A DNA stretch of 64,000 nucleotides from positions 33,083 through 97,082 of the forward strand of contig NZ_SNWQ01000028.1 in the NCBI RefSeq assembly GCF_004361855.1, given 5' to 3'. The DNA comes from Kribbella caucasensis (GTDB taxonomy: Bacteria > Actinomycetota > Actinomycetes > Propionibacteriales > Kribbellaceae). The notes below the pieces were generated by a model. It was not told where the DNA came from and did not search any database. It saw only the letters and a program-made list of their open reading frames with translations. This document shows, one piece after another, positions 35,720-44,814 of the stretch. How positions within the stretch are numbered: the first letter of the stretch is position 1; each line of letters begins with the position of its first letter. A program made the position numbers and the translations under genes.

Positions 35720-35753
35720 TGTGATCACCCACCGGGGCGGAGGGGTGATCACA
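35720..35753. promoter_or_regulatory. Inverted repeat upstream of the subtilase
   Basis: TGTGATCACCC (35720-35730) and GGGTGATCACA (35743-35753), perfect 11-bp arms around 12 bases, ending 18 bases before the minus-strand start codon. Either an operator dyad containing TGATCA cores or a 5'-UTR hairpin next to the ribosome-binding site. The rest of the gap to 35990 shows nothing else. Confidence 0.7.
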
Positions 35754-35990
35754 CTCGGTCCACGGGCGGTCACGGAGCGAGTGTGGTGAGAAGTTAGGGC
35801 CTACTCAGCTGAGGCGTCAATCAGTTCGGGCGCCCGCTGATGTCATGGCACTGTGCTGCCGCCCGTCCGGAGGCCATTTGCAATGATGGCTGGGCGTTGA
35901 CGGTGTTCGTACACTGTCCGTTTCGATCTGTCTGTTCAGCTGTGCCACGACATCCGCACCGAGTGGATGCCCATCTCCCGGAGGCTTTTG

Positions 35991-38291
35991 GTGAAGCGGT
36001 CGTCCCTGGTCCGTGCGGTGTTCGCGTTGCTCGTGCTCGCGGCCTCGACATACGCCGTACTGACGGCTCGGCCCGAGCTCGGTCTGGACCTGCGCGGTGG
36101 GACCCAGATCGTCCTGGAGGCGAGTGATTCGCCGACGGTCAAGGCGAACCGGGAGACCACCGACAAGGCGCTCGAGGTGCTCCGCCGCCGGATCGACGCC
36201 CTCGGGGTGAGCGAACCGAGCGTGACCAGGCAGGGCGAGAAGCGGATCATCGTCGAGCTGCCCGGCGTGCAGGACCCGCGCGAGGCGGCGGCCGTGATCG
36301 GCAAGACCGCCCAGCTCACCTTCCACGAGGTGCTCGACCAGGTCGCGGAGAAGCCGGCCAAGCCCGCGGCCGGTGAGCTGTACCTGCCGAGCGACGACGG
36401 CGCCGGGCTGCTGCGGCTGGCCAAGCCCGCGATGACCGGTGATCTGGTCGGCGGTGCGGACGGCGTGATCGACCCGCAGCAGGCCGCCCAAGGGTGGTTC
36501 GTCCAGATGGACTTCAAGGGTGACGGCGGCAAGATCTGGGCCCAGCTCACCGGCAAAGCGGCCTGCGAACCGGTCGGCGCGCCGCAGCGGCGGGTCGCGA
36601 TCGTGCTCGACAACGAGGTGATCACCGCGCCGCAGGTCGACCCGAACGGCGGCACCCAGCTCTGCAACATCGGCATCGCCGGCGGCCAGAGCACGATCAC
36701 CGGACAGTTCACCGAGGAAGCGGCCAAGGACCTCGCCGCGCTGATCGAGGGCGGCTCGCTGCCCGTCCCGGTGAACGTGATCGATCAGCGCGTGGTCGGC
36801 CCGTCGCTGGGCAAGGACGCGATCGAGGCGAGCGCGTGGGCCGGCATCATCGGCGTCGCGCTGACCGCGCTGTTCATCATCTTCGTCTACCGGCTCGTGG
36901 GTCTCATCGCCGTGATCGGCCTGATCGCCTACGCAGGCATGTCGTACGCCGCGCTGACGGCGATCGGGGCCACCCTGACCTTGCCCGGACTGGCCGGTTT
37001 CGTGCTGGCCATCGGTATGGCCGTGGACGCCAACGTGCTGGTCTTCGAGAGAGCCCGGGAAGACTTCATCGGCGGCCGGACCGATGGGTTGCGTCGATCG
37101 CTGCGCAGCGGTTTCCAGAACGCGTTGTCGGCGATCGCGGACTCCAACATCACCACCTTGCTCGCGGCCGGTCTGCTGTTCTTCCTGGCCGCCGGTCCGG
37201 TTCGGGGCTTCGGCGTCACGCTGAGCATCGGTGTCCTGGCCTCGCTCCTGTCCGCGCTCGTGGTGGTCCGGGTGATCGCCGAGTTCGCCGTCTCGCGGAA
37301 GTTCGTACTGAACCGGCCGGCGCTCAGCGGGATCGCCGGCCACGGCCGGGTGCGGACCTGGCTGGAGGCCAAGCGACCGGCGCTGATGAAGCACAGCCGG
37401 CGGTGGCTGACGATCACCGCGGTCGTGATCGCGATCAGCGTGGCCGGCGTCATCGTCCGCGGGCTGAACCTGGGGATCGAGTTCACCGGCGGACGACTGC
37501 TCGAAGTCAGCACGGCCCAGCGGATCACCCCGGACCAGGCGCGCGCCGCGGTGGCCGAGGCCGGCTACCCGAACGCGGTGGTGCAGGCATCCGGCACCGA
37601 CGACATCACGGTCCGGACCGGCACGATCAGCAACGACGAGGCGGAGAAGATCCGCGAGTCGATCAGCCGGATCGGCGGCGGTACCGAGCTGATCCGGAAC
37701 GAGAGCATCGGCCCGTCGCTCGGCAATGAACTGCGGAACAAGGCCCTGATCGCCCTCGGCGTCGCGCTGCTCGCCCAGCTGGCGTATCTGGCGGTCCGGT
37801 TCCGCTGGACCTTCGGCGCGGGCGCGGTCCTGGCCCTACTGCAGAACGTCGCGGTCGTCATCGGCCTCTTCGCCTGGACCGGCAAGCCCGTCGACGGCAT
37901 CTTCCTGGCCGCGCTGCTGACGATCATCGGTTACACGGTGAACGACTCGGTCGTCGTCTTCGACCGGATCCGGGAGACCCGCAACGCGCGCGCCACGGAG
38001 ACGCTCGGCCCGGTCGTCGACACCGCGATCGTCAACGTGCTGCCGCGAACCATCAACACCGGTATCAGCACGCTGTTCATCCTGACCGCGTTGCTGTTCC
38101 TCGGTGGCGATTCGCTGGCCGACTTCGCGCTCGCACTGCTGCTCGGCATCGTCGTCGGCACCTACTCGTCGAACCTGACCGCCGCACCGCTGCTGGTCGA
38201 GCTGGAGAAGCGGTACCCCGCCCCGCCGCCGCGCCCGAAACGCGTCCAGCGGGACCGCGACGCCGAGCCGGATCGCGGCGCCGTCGTCTGA
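35991..38291 (+). CDS. secDF: Fused protein-export membrane protein SecDF
   Basis: 766 residues. Uses the proton gradient to pull exported proteins out of SecYEG. The SecD half has LGLDLRGGTQIVLEA and six membrane segments; the SecF half starts near residue 455 with LNLGIEFTGGRLLEV and ends with TIIGYTVNDSVVVFDRIRE. Start set at GTG 35991 because GGAGG lies 6 bases upstream; ATG 35967 has no such site. Many actinobacteria also have separate secD and secF; a fused copy beside secreted proteases may be an extra one. Confidence 0.92.
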   Translation: MKRSSLVRAVFALLVLAASTYAVLTARPELGLDLRGGTQIVLEASDSPTVKANRETTDKALEVLRRRIDALGVSEPSVTRQGEKRIIVELPGVQDPREAAAVIGKTAQLTFHEVLDQVAEKPAKPAAGELYLPSDDGAGLLRLAKPAMTGDLVGGADGVIDPQQAAQGWFVQMDFKGDGGKIWAQLTGKAACEPVGAPQRRVAIVLDNEVITAPQVDPNGGTQLCNIGIAGGQSTITGQFTEEAAKDLAALIEGGSLPVPVNVIDQRVVGPSLGKDAIEASAWAGIIGVALTALFIIFVYRLVGLIAVIGLIAYAGMSYAALTAIGATLTLPGLAGFVLAIGMAVDANVLVFERAREDFIGGRTDGLRRSLRSGFQNALSAIADSNITTLLAAGLLFFLAAGPVRGFGVTLSIGVLASLLSALVVVRVIAEFAVSRKFVLNRPALSGIAGHGRVRTWLEAKRPALMKHSRRWLTITAVVIAISVAGVIVRGLNLGIEFTGGRLLEVSTAQRITPDQARAAVAEAGYPNAVVQASGTDDITVRTGTISNDEAEKIRESISRIGGGTELIRNESIGPSLGNELRNKALIALGVALLAQLAYLAVRFRWTFGAGAVLALLQNVAVVIGLFAWTGKPVDGIFLAALLTIIGYTVNDSVVVFDRIRETRNARATETLGPVVDTAIVNVLPRTINTGISTLFILTALLFLGGDSLADFALALLLGIVVGTYSSNLTAAPLLVELEKRYPAPPPRPKRVQRDRDAEPDRGAVV

Positions 38292-38293
38292 CA

Positions 38294-38324
38294 TTCGGGG
38301 GCTCTGTTGTCCACAGCCCCCGAA
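38294..38324 (+). terminator. Terminator after secDF
   Basis: Stem TTCGGGGGCT / AGCCCCCGAA, 11-base loop, 2 bases after the stop. Confidence 0.78.
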
Positions 38325-38356
38325 AATCTGTCCGCCGATCCCGCTAGGGTGATGCG

Positions 38357-40348
38357 GTGGGTGTTGATGTGCACGAACTGCTCGAAGCCGCGGTCTCCGG
38401 TTTGAACGGACAGACCCGTCCCGGCCAGGTCCAAATGGCCGAGGCGGTGAACGACTCGATGCACGACGGTTCCCATCTCCTGGTCCAGGCCGGCACCGGC
38501 ACCGGCAAGTCCCTCGGCTACCTCGTCCCGGCCCTGCTGCACGCCATCGAGGACCGCCGGGTCGTCGTCTCCACCGCCACGCTCACCCTCCAGTCCCAGC
38601 TCGTCGATCGCGACGTCCCGGCTCTCCTCGACGCCACCGAGAAACTCCTGCCCCGGCGTCCGAAGTACGCGATCCAGAAGGGCCGCAACAACTACGCCTG
38701 CCTGCATCGCATCCGCGAGGGCGCGCCCGACGACGAGGGCATGCTGGTCGACGTCCCACCGGCCGGCCCGATCGGTCAGCAGGTGGTCGAACTGCGCGAA
38801 TGGGCCGAGCAGCAGCTGCAGGACGGCGCGGCTGGTGACCGCGACCATGCCCCGTCGCACCAGTACCAGGCGTGGCAGCAGGTCGCGATCTCCGCCCGGG
38901 AGTGCCTCGGCGCGCAGAAGTGCCCGTACGGCGAGGAGTGCTTCGCGGAGAAGGCGAAGGAGCAGGCGCGCAGGGCTGACATCGTCATCACCAACCACGC
39001 CCTGCTGTCGATCGACGCGTTCGAGAACCGTTCGGTGCTGCCCGAGCACGACGTGGTGATCGTCGACGAAGCGCACGAGTTGCCGGCCCGGGTGACCGGC
39101 GCGGCAGGCGACGAGTTGTCGCCGCAGATGGTCGAGCGGGTGGCCAAGCGGTCCCGCCGGTTCGTCGACGACGACCACGCGGACGACCTGATCGACGCGT
39201 CGGACGCCTTGCGGGCTGCGCTGGACCAGTCCCGCGAGGGCCGGATCGAGGCGACGAACGCGGTCGTACTGGAAGCGGCCGCGCTGATCCGGGACGCGGC
39301 GCGCGCGGTCTACTCCGACCTGAACAAGAAGTCCGACGACAAGGACGACGACCCCGACGGTGCCAAACGTCAGTCGAAGGGCGCCGTGAAGGAGATCTTC
39401 GACGTCGCCGAACGGGTCGCGGCGCTGAGCGACCTCGACGTGGTCTGGCTGGTCGATCGCGATCGGTTCGGCCGGGAGCTGCGGATCGCGCCGCTCACCG
39501 TGGCCGGGCTGCTCCGCGAGCTCGTACTGAAGGACCGTACGGTCGTGCTCACGTCCGCCACCCTCACGCTCGGCGGCGACTTCGACGCGATCGCCCGTCA
39601 GGTCGGCCTCCGTCCTTCTGACAAGCTCGACGACGGCGATGAGATGCCTGCGGTGGACGACGACTCCGAGACCGCGCCGCTGCCGTGGCGAGGGCTCGAC
39701 GTCGGCTCCCCGTTCGAGTACGAGAAACAGGCGATCCTGTACGTCGCGAAGCACCTGCCGCCGCCGCATCGGGACGGGCTCGGCCAGAAGCAGTTCGACG
39801 AGATCATCGACCTGGTCAAGGCCGCGGGCGGTCGTACCCTCGGCCTGTTCTCGTCCCGCCGGGCGGCCGAGGCGGCGACGGCCGCGGTCCGGGAGGCGAC
39901 CGATCTCAAGATCCTCTGCCAGGGCGACGCACATCTCAACGAGCTGTCCCGGGAGTTCGTCGAGGATCCGGAGACGTCCTTGTTCGGCACGCTGTCGCTC
40001 TGGCAGGGCCTCGACGTGCCGGGCTCGACCTGCAACCTGGTGATCATCGACCGGATCCCGTTCCCGCGACCCGACGAACCGTTGATGGCCGCGCGGCAGC
40101 GAGCCGTCGACGAGGCCGGCGGGAACGGCTTCATGTCGGTCGCGGCGACGCATGCTGCCCTGTTGCTCGCGCAAGGGACCGGGCGGCTGATCCGGCGTAC
40201 CACCGACCGCGGGATCGTCGCGATCCTCGACCCCCGGATCGTCACCGCGCGGTACGGCGGTTTCCTGCGCGCCTCCTTGCCGCCGATGTGGCCGACCGCC
40301 GATCGTGAGAAGGTGCTCGGCGCGTTGAAGAGACTGCAGACTTCATGA
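38357..40348 (+). CDS. XPD/DinG-like superfamily 2 DNA helicase
   Basis: 663 residues from GTG 38357. Walker A AGTGTGKS (45-52), DEAH box (237-240) and four cysteines C115, C183, C189 and C195 in the spacing of an Fe-S helicase. C-terminal motif SLWQGLDVPG and the TGRLIRR arginine-finger region are intact. A 5'-3' DNA helicase that removes secondary structures or R-loops. Ends with an ATGA overlap into a DNA ligase, so the two products are made together. Confidence 0.9.
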   Translation: MGVDVHELLEAAVSGLNGQTRPGQVQMAEAVNDSMHDGSHLLVQAGTGTGKSLGYLVPALLHAIEDRRVVVSTATLTLQSQLVDRDVPALLDATEKLLPRRPKYAIQKGRNNYACLHRIREGAPDDEGMLVDVPPAGPIGQQVVELREWAEQQLQDGAAGDRDHAPSHQYQAWQQVAISARECLGAQKCPYGEECFAEKAKEQARRADIVITNHALLSIDAFENRSVLPEHDVVIVDEAHELPARVTGAAGDELSPQMVERVAKRSRRFVDDDHADDLIDASDALRAALDQSREGRIEATNAVVLEAAALIRDAARAVYSDLNKKSDDKDDDPDGAKRQSKGAVKEIFDVAERVAALSDLDVVWLVDRDRFGRELRIAPLTVAGLLRELVLKDRTVVLTSATLTLGGDFDAIARQVGLRPSDKLDDGDEMPAVDDDSETAPLPWRGLDVGSPFEYEKQAILYVAKHLPPPHRDGLGQKQFDEIIDLVKAAGGRTLGLFSSRRAAEAATAAVREATDLKILCQGDAHLNELSREFVEDPETSLFGTLSLWQGLDVPGSTCNLVIIDRIPFPRPDEPLMAARQRAVDEAGGNGFMSVAATHAALLLAQGTGRLIRRTTDRGIVAILDPRIVTARYGGFLRASLPPMWPTADREKVLGALKRLQTS

Positions 40349-41316
40349 GTCCCGCGACCAGTCCGCCGGTGCTGCCGATGATGGCGGCGCTCGGCGAGAT
40401 GCCGTCCGGCCCGGGCTGGTCGTACGAGCTGAAATGGGACGGCGTCCGCGTGATCGCCGAGGTCGACGACGGCGTCTGCCGGCTCTGGTCGCGGAACGCC
40501 CGGGACGTGTCCGGCGGCTATCCCGAACTGATCGGCCTCGCGCAGGCGCCCGGGCTCGAGCTCCCCGCCGTTCTGGACGGTGAGATCGTCACCCTCGACG
40601 AGAGCGGCGCGCCATCTTTCGGGCTGCTCCAGCGCCGGATGCACGTTCGCGATCCGCGCCATCTGGCCCAGTTGATCAACCAGGTTCCCGTTTCCGTGCG
40701 ACTCTTCGACGTACTCCGGTTCGCCGGCAAGTCTTTGCTGGAGGCAACGTACGACGAACGCCGTGGCCTGCTTGACTCCTTGGACATCGACGACCCGTTC
40801 TGGGAGATCCCCGCGGCCTACGCCGACGGCGAAGAGGCACTCGACATCTCGGCTACCACTGGCCTCGAGGGTGTCGTGGCGAAACGCCGGAAGTCGCGGT
40901 ACCTGCCGGGCAAACGCAGCTCCGACTGGATCAAGGTCAAGCCCGTTCTGACCCGTGACGTCATCCTGTGCGGCTGGCATCCCGGCGAGGGTAACCGCAC
41001 CGGCATGATCGGCTCGCTCTACTGCGGCGCGTACGCCGAACCTGGCGGCGAACTGGTCCTGATCGGCAAGGTCGGCTCCGGCCTCGACTTCGCGATGCTC
41101 CAGATCCTTGGCGCCGAACTTGCTGACCTGGAGATCGACCAGCCGCCGTTCGATGCCTCGTCGATCCCCACGCCCGACCGCCGGGTGGCCCACTGGCTCG
41201 ACCCGATCCTGGTCGCCGAAGTCACCTACTCCGGCTGGGCCGCCGACGCCCGCCTCCGCCACCCCGTCTGGCGAGGCCTCCGGCTGGACATCGACCCAGA
41301 GTCAGTCGTCCGCTAA
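40345..41316 (+). CDS. ATP-dependent DNA ligase (LigC/LigD-ligase-domain type)
   Basis: 323 residues. Adenylation lysine K30 in ELKWDGVR, then RNARD, DGEIV, the EGVVAKRR motif and DWIKVKP, followed by an OB-fold. Contains only the ligase module of LigD; no polymerase or nuclease domain. Such enzymes seal nicks in end-joining or base-excision repair. Coupled to the upstream helicase by ATGA. Its end overlaps the convergent glutathione peroxidase gene by 15 bases. Confidence 0.9.
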   Translation: MSPATSPPVLPMMAALGEMPSGPGWSYELKWDGVRVIAEVDDGVCRLWSRNARDVSGGYPELIGLAQAPGLELPAVLDGEIVTLDESGAPSFGLLQRRMHVRDPRHLAQLINQVPVSVRLFDVLRFAGKSLLEATYDERRGLLDSLDIDDPFWEIPAAYADGEEALDISATTGLEGVVAKRRKSRYLPGKRSSDWIKVKPVLTRDVILCGWHPGEGNRTGMIGSLYCGAYAEPGGELVLIGKVGSGLDFAMLQILGAELADLEIDQPPFDASSIPTPDRRVAHWLDPILVAEVTYSGWAADARLRHPVWRGLRLDIDPESVVR

Positions 41317-41814
41317 CCGCTGGCTGGGCGCGGGCATCGTCAGCGCCGCCTCGATCTTGTCCGCCAGCTTCTCCGGCGTATGTGTCGGCGCATAGCGCGC
41401 GATCACCTCGCCGTCGCGGCCCACGAGGAACTTCGTGAAGTTCCACTTGATCCGCCCGCCGAGCAGCCCGCCGGCCTCTCGCTTCAGCCAGTTGTACAAC
41501 GGAAGGGTCTTCGACCCGTTCACGTCGATCTTGGCGAACATCGGGAACGTCACGTGATAGATCGTCGAACAGAAGTTCGCGATCTCGTTCTCGTCGCCAG
41601 GCTCCTGGTGGCCGAACTGGTCGCAGGGGAATCCGAGTACCGAGAATCCCTGCCTGCGGTATTGCTTGTACAGCTTCTGCAGTCCGGTGTACTGCGGGGT
41701 CTGGCCGCACTGCGAGGCTGTATTCACCACCAGGAGCACCTGGTCGCGGAAGTCGGCAAGAGACTGTTCATTGCCTTCGATCCGGCGCGCGCTGAAGTCA
41801 TAGACAGTCGTCAT
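41302..41814 (-). CDS. Glutathione peroxidase family (thiol peroxidase)
   Basis: 170 residues. Peroxidatic cysteine C36 in NTASQCGQTPQY, the FPCDQFGHQEPG motif with the family glutamine and resolving-type cysteine, and the WNFTKFLV segment. As a Cys form in an organism expected to use mycothiol, it probably takes electrons from thioredoxin. ATG start at 41814. Convergent with the ligase gene. Confidence 0.9.
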   Translation of the reverse strand: MTTVYDFSARRIEGNEQSLADFRDQVLLVVNTASQCGQTPQYTGLQKLYKQYRRQGFSVLGFPCDQFGHQEPGDENEIANFCSTIYHVTFPMFAKIDVNGSKTLPLYNWLKREAGGLLGGRIKWNFTKFLVGRDGEVIARYAPTHTPEKLADKIEAALTMPAPSQRLADD

Positions 41815-41863
41815 ACCTTCAATGCTGACACGACACGCCCGACTTCGCGCGTCGTCTGAGATG

Positions 41864-42652
41864 TCAGACCCGCCGCAGAACTGTTACGACCTTCCCGAGG
41901 ATCACCGCGTCCTTGCCGTCGATCGGCTCGAACGCCGGGTTGTGTGGTAGGAGCAGAATCTGGTCCTTGGTCTTCTTGAACGTCTTCACGGTCGCCTCGT
42001 CGTCGATCATGGCAGCGACGATGTCACCGTTCTCCGCGGTCTGCTGCTGGCGGACCACAACCCAGTCGCCGTCGCAGATGGCGGCCTCGATCATCGACTC
42101 GCCCTTGACCTTCAGCATGAACAGCGTTCCTTCGCCGACCATTGCTCTGGGCAACGGGAAGATCTCCTCGACGTCCTGCTCGGCGAGGATCGGCCCACCA
42201 GCGGCGATCCGGCCGACCACCGGTACGTACGCCGCGGCCGGGTGCGCGTCGCCCGCACCGGTCTCGTCGAACGCCGTCTGCCGAACCGAGCCCAGCGTGG
42301 ACCGGCGGGCAGCGTCGGCGACCTCGCCGGGGTAGCGGACCTCGATGGCACGTGGGCGATTCGGGTCGCGGCGGAGCAGGCCCTTCTGCTCCAGCACCCG
42401 CAGCTGGTGCGACACCGACGACGAGCTGGTCAGGCCGACCCGCTCGCCGATCTCCCGCATCGAAGGCGGGTAGCCGCGGCTGTCCACCGAGTCCCGGATG
42501 ACGTCCAGCACGCGGCGCTGCCGCGGGGTCAGACCGGTCGCGTCGGCGGGTCCGTCGGGCAGCTCGGTGACGGTCTGGTCGGCCGCGCTCTGATCGCGCT
42601 GCCCCGCAGTCTTGCGCTCGTCCTTGCTGGAACCGCTCGGCGTCCTGGCCAT
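41864..42652 (-). CDS. lexA: SOS repressor LexA
   Basis: 262 residues from ATG 42652 with GAGGAG upstream. Winged helix about 41-105 (LTPRQRRVLDVIRDSVDSRGYPPSMREIG). Self-cleavage site A151-G152 (AAGGP), catalytic S186 (GESM) and K223. Represses DNA-damage genes. A SOS-box-like site at 42739-42754 lies in its own promoter region, so it is probably autoregulated. The first 40 residues are a charged, disordered extension. Confidence 0.95.
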   Translation of the reverse strand: MARTPSGSSKDERKTAGQRDQSAADQTVTELPDGPADATGLTPRQRRVLDVIRDSVDSRGYPPSMREIGERVGLTSSSSVSHQLRVLEQKGLLRRDPNRPRAIEVRYPGEVADAARRSTLGSVRQTAFDETGAGDAHPAAAYVPVVGRIAAGGPILAEQDVEEIFPLPRAMVGEGTLFMLKVKGESMIEAAICDGDWVVVRQQQTAENGDIVAAMIDDEATVKTFKKTKDQILLLPHNPAFEPIDGKDAVILGKVVTVLRRV

Positions 42653-42738
42653 CGGTGGCAACTCCTCGGGTCGGGCCGGAAACGAGCCCGGCCTTGCTTT
42701 GTCGACTGAGATGACCGTAGACCGAATCCTGAGATTCT

Positions 42739-42754
42739 TCAAACATCTGTTCGA
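42739..42754. promoter_or_regulatory. SOS box (LexA site) upstream of lexA
   Basis: TCAAACATCTGTTCGA, one mismatch from the actinobacterial TCGAAC-N4-GTTCGA consensus, 87-102 bases before the lexA start. Confidence 0.8.
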
Positions 42755-42766
42755 AGGCGTGTCGGT

Positions 42767-42782
42767 TCGCACGTCTGTTCGT
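42767..42782. promoter_or_regulatory. Weak SOS-box-like site
   Basis: TCGCACGTCTGTTCGT, two mismatches from TCGAAC-N4-GTTCGA, 28 bases from the first site centre to centre. Confidence 0.45.
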
Positions 42783-42890
42783 GTGTCAGGTTATAGGCGC
42801 GCGCGTAATCGGGAATTTCCCGGGCGTGTCCTGGTTGGAAGAGGTTGCAATCACCGGGCCTGTCGGTTAATCATTCGTACAGGCGTTCGA

Positions 42891-42906
42891 TCGAACAGGT
42901 GTTCGG
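42891..42906. promoter_or_regulatory. SOS box upstream of the LysM gene
   Basis: TCGAACAGGTGTTCGG, one mismatch from the consensus, 123 bases before the divergent LysM start. Together with the other two sites it fills the 376-base gap between lexA and the LysM gene, which shows no other gene. Confidence 0.75.
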
Positions 42907-43028
42907 CTCGCTCGACGGCCGCCGGGAAACCGGTCCGGCAGCCCGCTCGCCGAAAACTGTCGGCGGCGGCCGGTAGACAGAGATCGACAGCGCAGGACGA
43001 GGTCTGGACGAAGGGTCTGGAGGATCCG

Positions 43029-43607
43029 ATGAGCACAGCGGCCGTGGCACAGGCTCTGGAGACAGACACACCGGCAACAAGCCGGCCGACCACCCCCAGA
43101 GCGCCCGAGCTCACCCCACCTGTAGCGCCTTCGGCTGATCCGGTCCGGCCGACTCGGCGTCCGAGGATTGCTGGGATGACGACCGAGCGGCTGCCGGTGC
43201 GCGCGTGCTCCGGCGAGGACCTCGGGCGGCACGTCCAGCCGCGCTTGGCGCGCACTGCCGTCCGCCGTGGGGATTTCCGCTACCCGACCGTCGCCGAGGC
43301 GGAACCACCGACACTGCGGCTGACCCGCCGAGGCCGCGCTCTGCTCACGACCGTCTCGGTGCTCGTCTTCGGCGCCGCGATCGCCGTCCTCGGACTGCGC
43401 GTGGCCGGCGTTCTCGAGCCTGAGCCCCAGTTCACCCGCACGATCCAGGTCGAGGTGGGCGCCGGGCAGACCCTCTGGTCCATCGCCCAGGACACCAACC
43501 CCACCGACAACCCGGCCTCCGTCGTCGAGCAGATCGCCAACCTCAACAACCTCGACAACGCCGCCGACGTCACCCCCGGCCAAACCCTCCAAATCCCCGT
43601 CCGCTGA
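43029..43607 (+). CDS. Membrane-anchored LysM protein, probable SOS cell-division inhibitor
   Basis: 192 residues from ATG 43029 behind GGAGGA. Pro/Thr-rich cytoplasmic N-terminus, one membrane helix at about 103-128, then a LysM peptidoglycan-binding domain at about 139-190 (GQTLWSIAQDTNPTDNPASV...GQTLQIP). Divergent from lexA with an SOS box between, exactly as for Rv2719c in M. tuberculosis, DivS in Corynebacterium and, more distantly, YneA in Bacillus. It probably delays septation after DNA damage (inference from synteny). Confidence 0.85.
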   Translation: MSTAAVAQALETDTPATSRPTTPRAPELTPPVAPSADPVRPTRRPRIAGMTTERLPVRACSGEDLGRHVQPRLARTAVRRGDFRYPTVAEAEPPTLRLTRRGRALLTTVSVLVFGAAIAVLGLRVAGVLEPEPQFTRTIQVEVGAGQTLWSIAQDTNPTDNPASVVEQIANLNNLDNAADVTPGQTLQIPVR

Positions 43608-43608
43608 C

Positions 43609-43667
43609 GCGCGCGGGACCACGCCCGCCGAGCTGAAGCGCGCGGGGAACACGCCCGCCGAGCTGAA
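43609..43667. repeat. 30-bp tandem duplication after the LysM gene
   Basis: GCGCGCGGG...CACGCCCGCCGAGCTGAA at 43609-43637 and again at 43638-43667 with one inserted base. Starts directly after the LysM stop. Confidence 0.85.
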
Positions 43668-43698
43668 GGGCTCTCCCGCCCGCCCGACCATCCGCGAA

Positions 43699-43928
43699 CC
43701 GGAGGCGGAGCGAGCCCTCGCGCACCAGACCGTCTGGTCCCCGGAGGCGATGCGATTTCTCGCCGCGCTGAGCCGCCGGTACCGCTCGGCCGCGCTTGCT
43801 GTGCCGCCTGCATCTGGAGACGGAGCGATCTCCCGCGCATCAGACGCTCTGTACCCAGTGACGTCGTGATTGCCCGCGCCAGCCGTTCGCAGCGTAGAGG
43901 CGGCGCGATCCCCGCACCAGACCGTCTG
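43699..43928. repeat. Three dispersed 36-42-bp copies with CAGACCGTCTG core
   Basis: Copies at 43699-43739, 43811-43852 and 43893-43928 share GGAG(G/A)CGGAGCGA..C..CGC(A)CAGAC(C/G)(G/C)TCTG. The core AGACCGTCT is a near-palindrome. Spacing is about 112 and 82 bases. Confidence 0.7.
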
Positions 43929-44160
43929 CGATCCGGAGACGGACCGGTGCTCCGGTTCAGGTTTTCGCATCGTTGGCCAGCGTCCGGCCGGTGAGCGCCC
44001 GCATGTCAGGGCATCCGCACCCTTGGACCAGCACTCCGACCAACGCCGACAAGTCGGCGGTGCGCCGCGCACGCCCCGGGGACCTTGGTCGCTGCAACCA
44101 AGAGTTGGATGAGGCCTTCGCAAACCGGAGTGGCTCGGCACCCGCCGTCTCTTGTCAACG

Positions 44161-44325
44161 CCCCGTCCCGGTCCCCGTGCCCGTCCGCGTGCCCGTCCCG
44201 GTCCCCGTGCTCGTCCGTGTGCCCGTGCCCGTCCGCGTGCCCGTCCCGGTCCCCGTGCTCGTCCGTGTGCCCGTGCCCGTCCGCGTGCCCGTCCCGGTCC
44301 CCGTGCCCGTCCGCGTCCCCGCCGT
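44161..44325. repeat. 12-bp tandem repeat with 48-bp higher-order period
   Basis: Variants of GTGCCCGTCCGC / GTCCCGGTCCCC / GTGCTCGTCCGT repeat about every 12 bases, and blocks of four recur about every 48 bases nearly three times. Confidence 0.88.
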
Positions 44326-44686
44326 CGCCGTCGCCGCGCCCCCGACCCGCTCTGCGCATGAACCCTTTGCCGTCGGCACCTTCGCCGCTCGCCCCCGCCG
44401 TGCTGATCCGCGCTGCAACTGGGTCGCGTCATAGATCGGTCCGTGCGTCGGTGGTTCGGGGAGGGAAATGTGTGCGGTCAGGCGGTAGAAATCCGCCCAC
44501 GTTGAGCGAAAAGGTCTCCCCATTCTGGGTGGTGGAACGGGTATTGGCCCGGCATGCGCGTCGAGGGGGACCTTGGGCACGGGGCGGTCATGAACTGGGG
44601 CTGAACGTGGCCGGTGGGTGCTCAAGGTGCGGCGAGCTCCTGGCGGACCGGCGATCGTTGCCCATGGGTCTGCCATCGGGGTCGGC

Positions 44687-44742
44687 GAGTCGTGGATTTC
44701 GTGGCTTGGCAATCGAATTCCGAGCCTGCCAATCCACGACTC
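44687..44742. repeat. Inverted repeat
   Basis: GAGTCGTGGATT (44687-44698) and AATCCACGACTC (44731-44742), perfect 12-bp arms; TTGGCA/TGCCAA gives an alternative inner pairing in the 32-base loop. Confidence 0.75.
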
Positions 44743-44814
44743 GACGGTGCACGGGCGGGATCGTGTCGGCGCACAGGCGGGATCGTGCCGGCGCGTGGGC
44801 TGGTCGTGTCGGCG

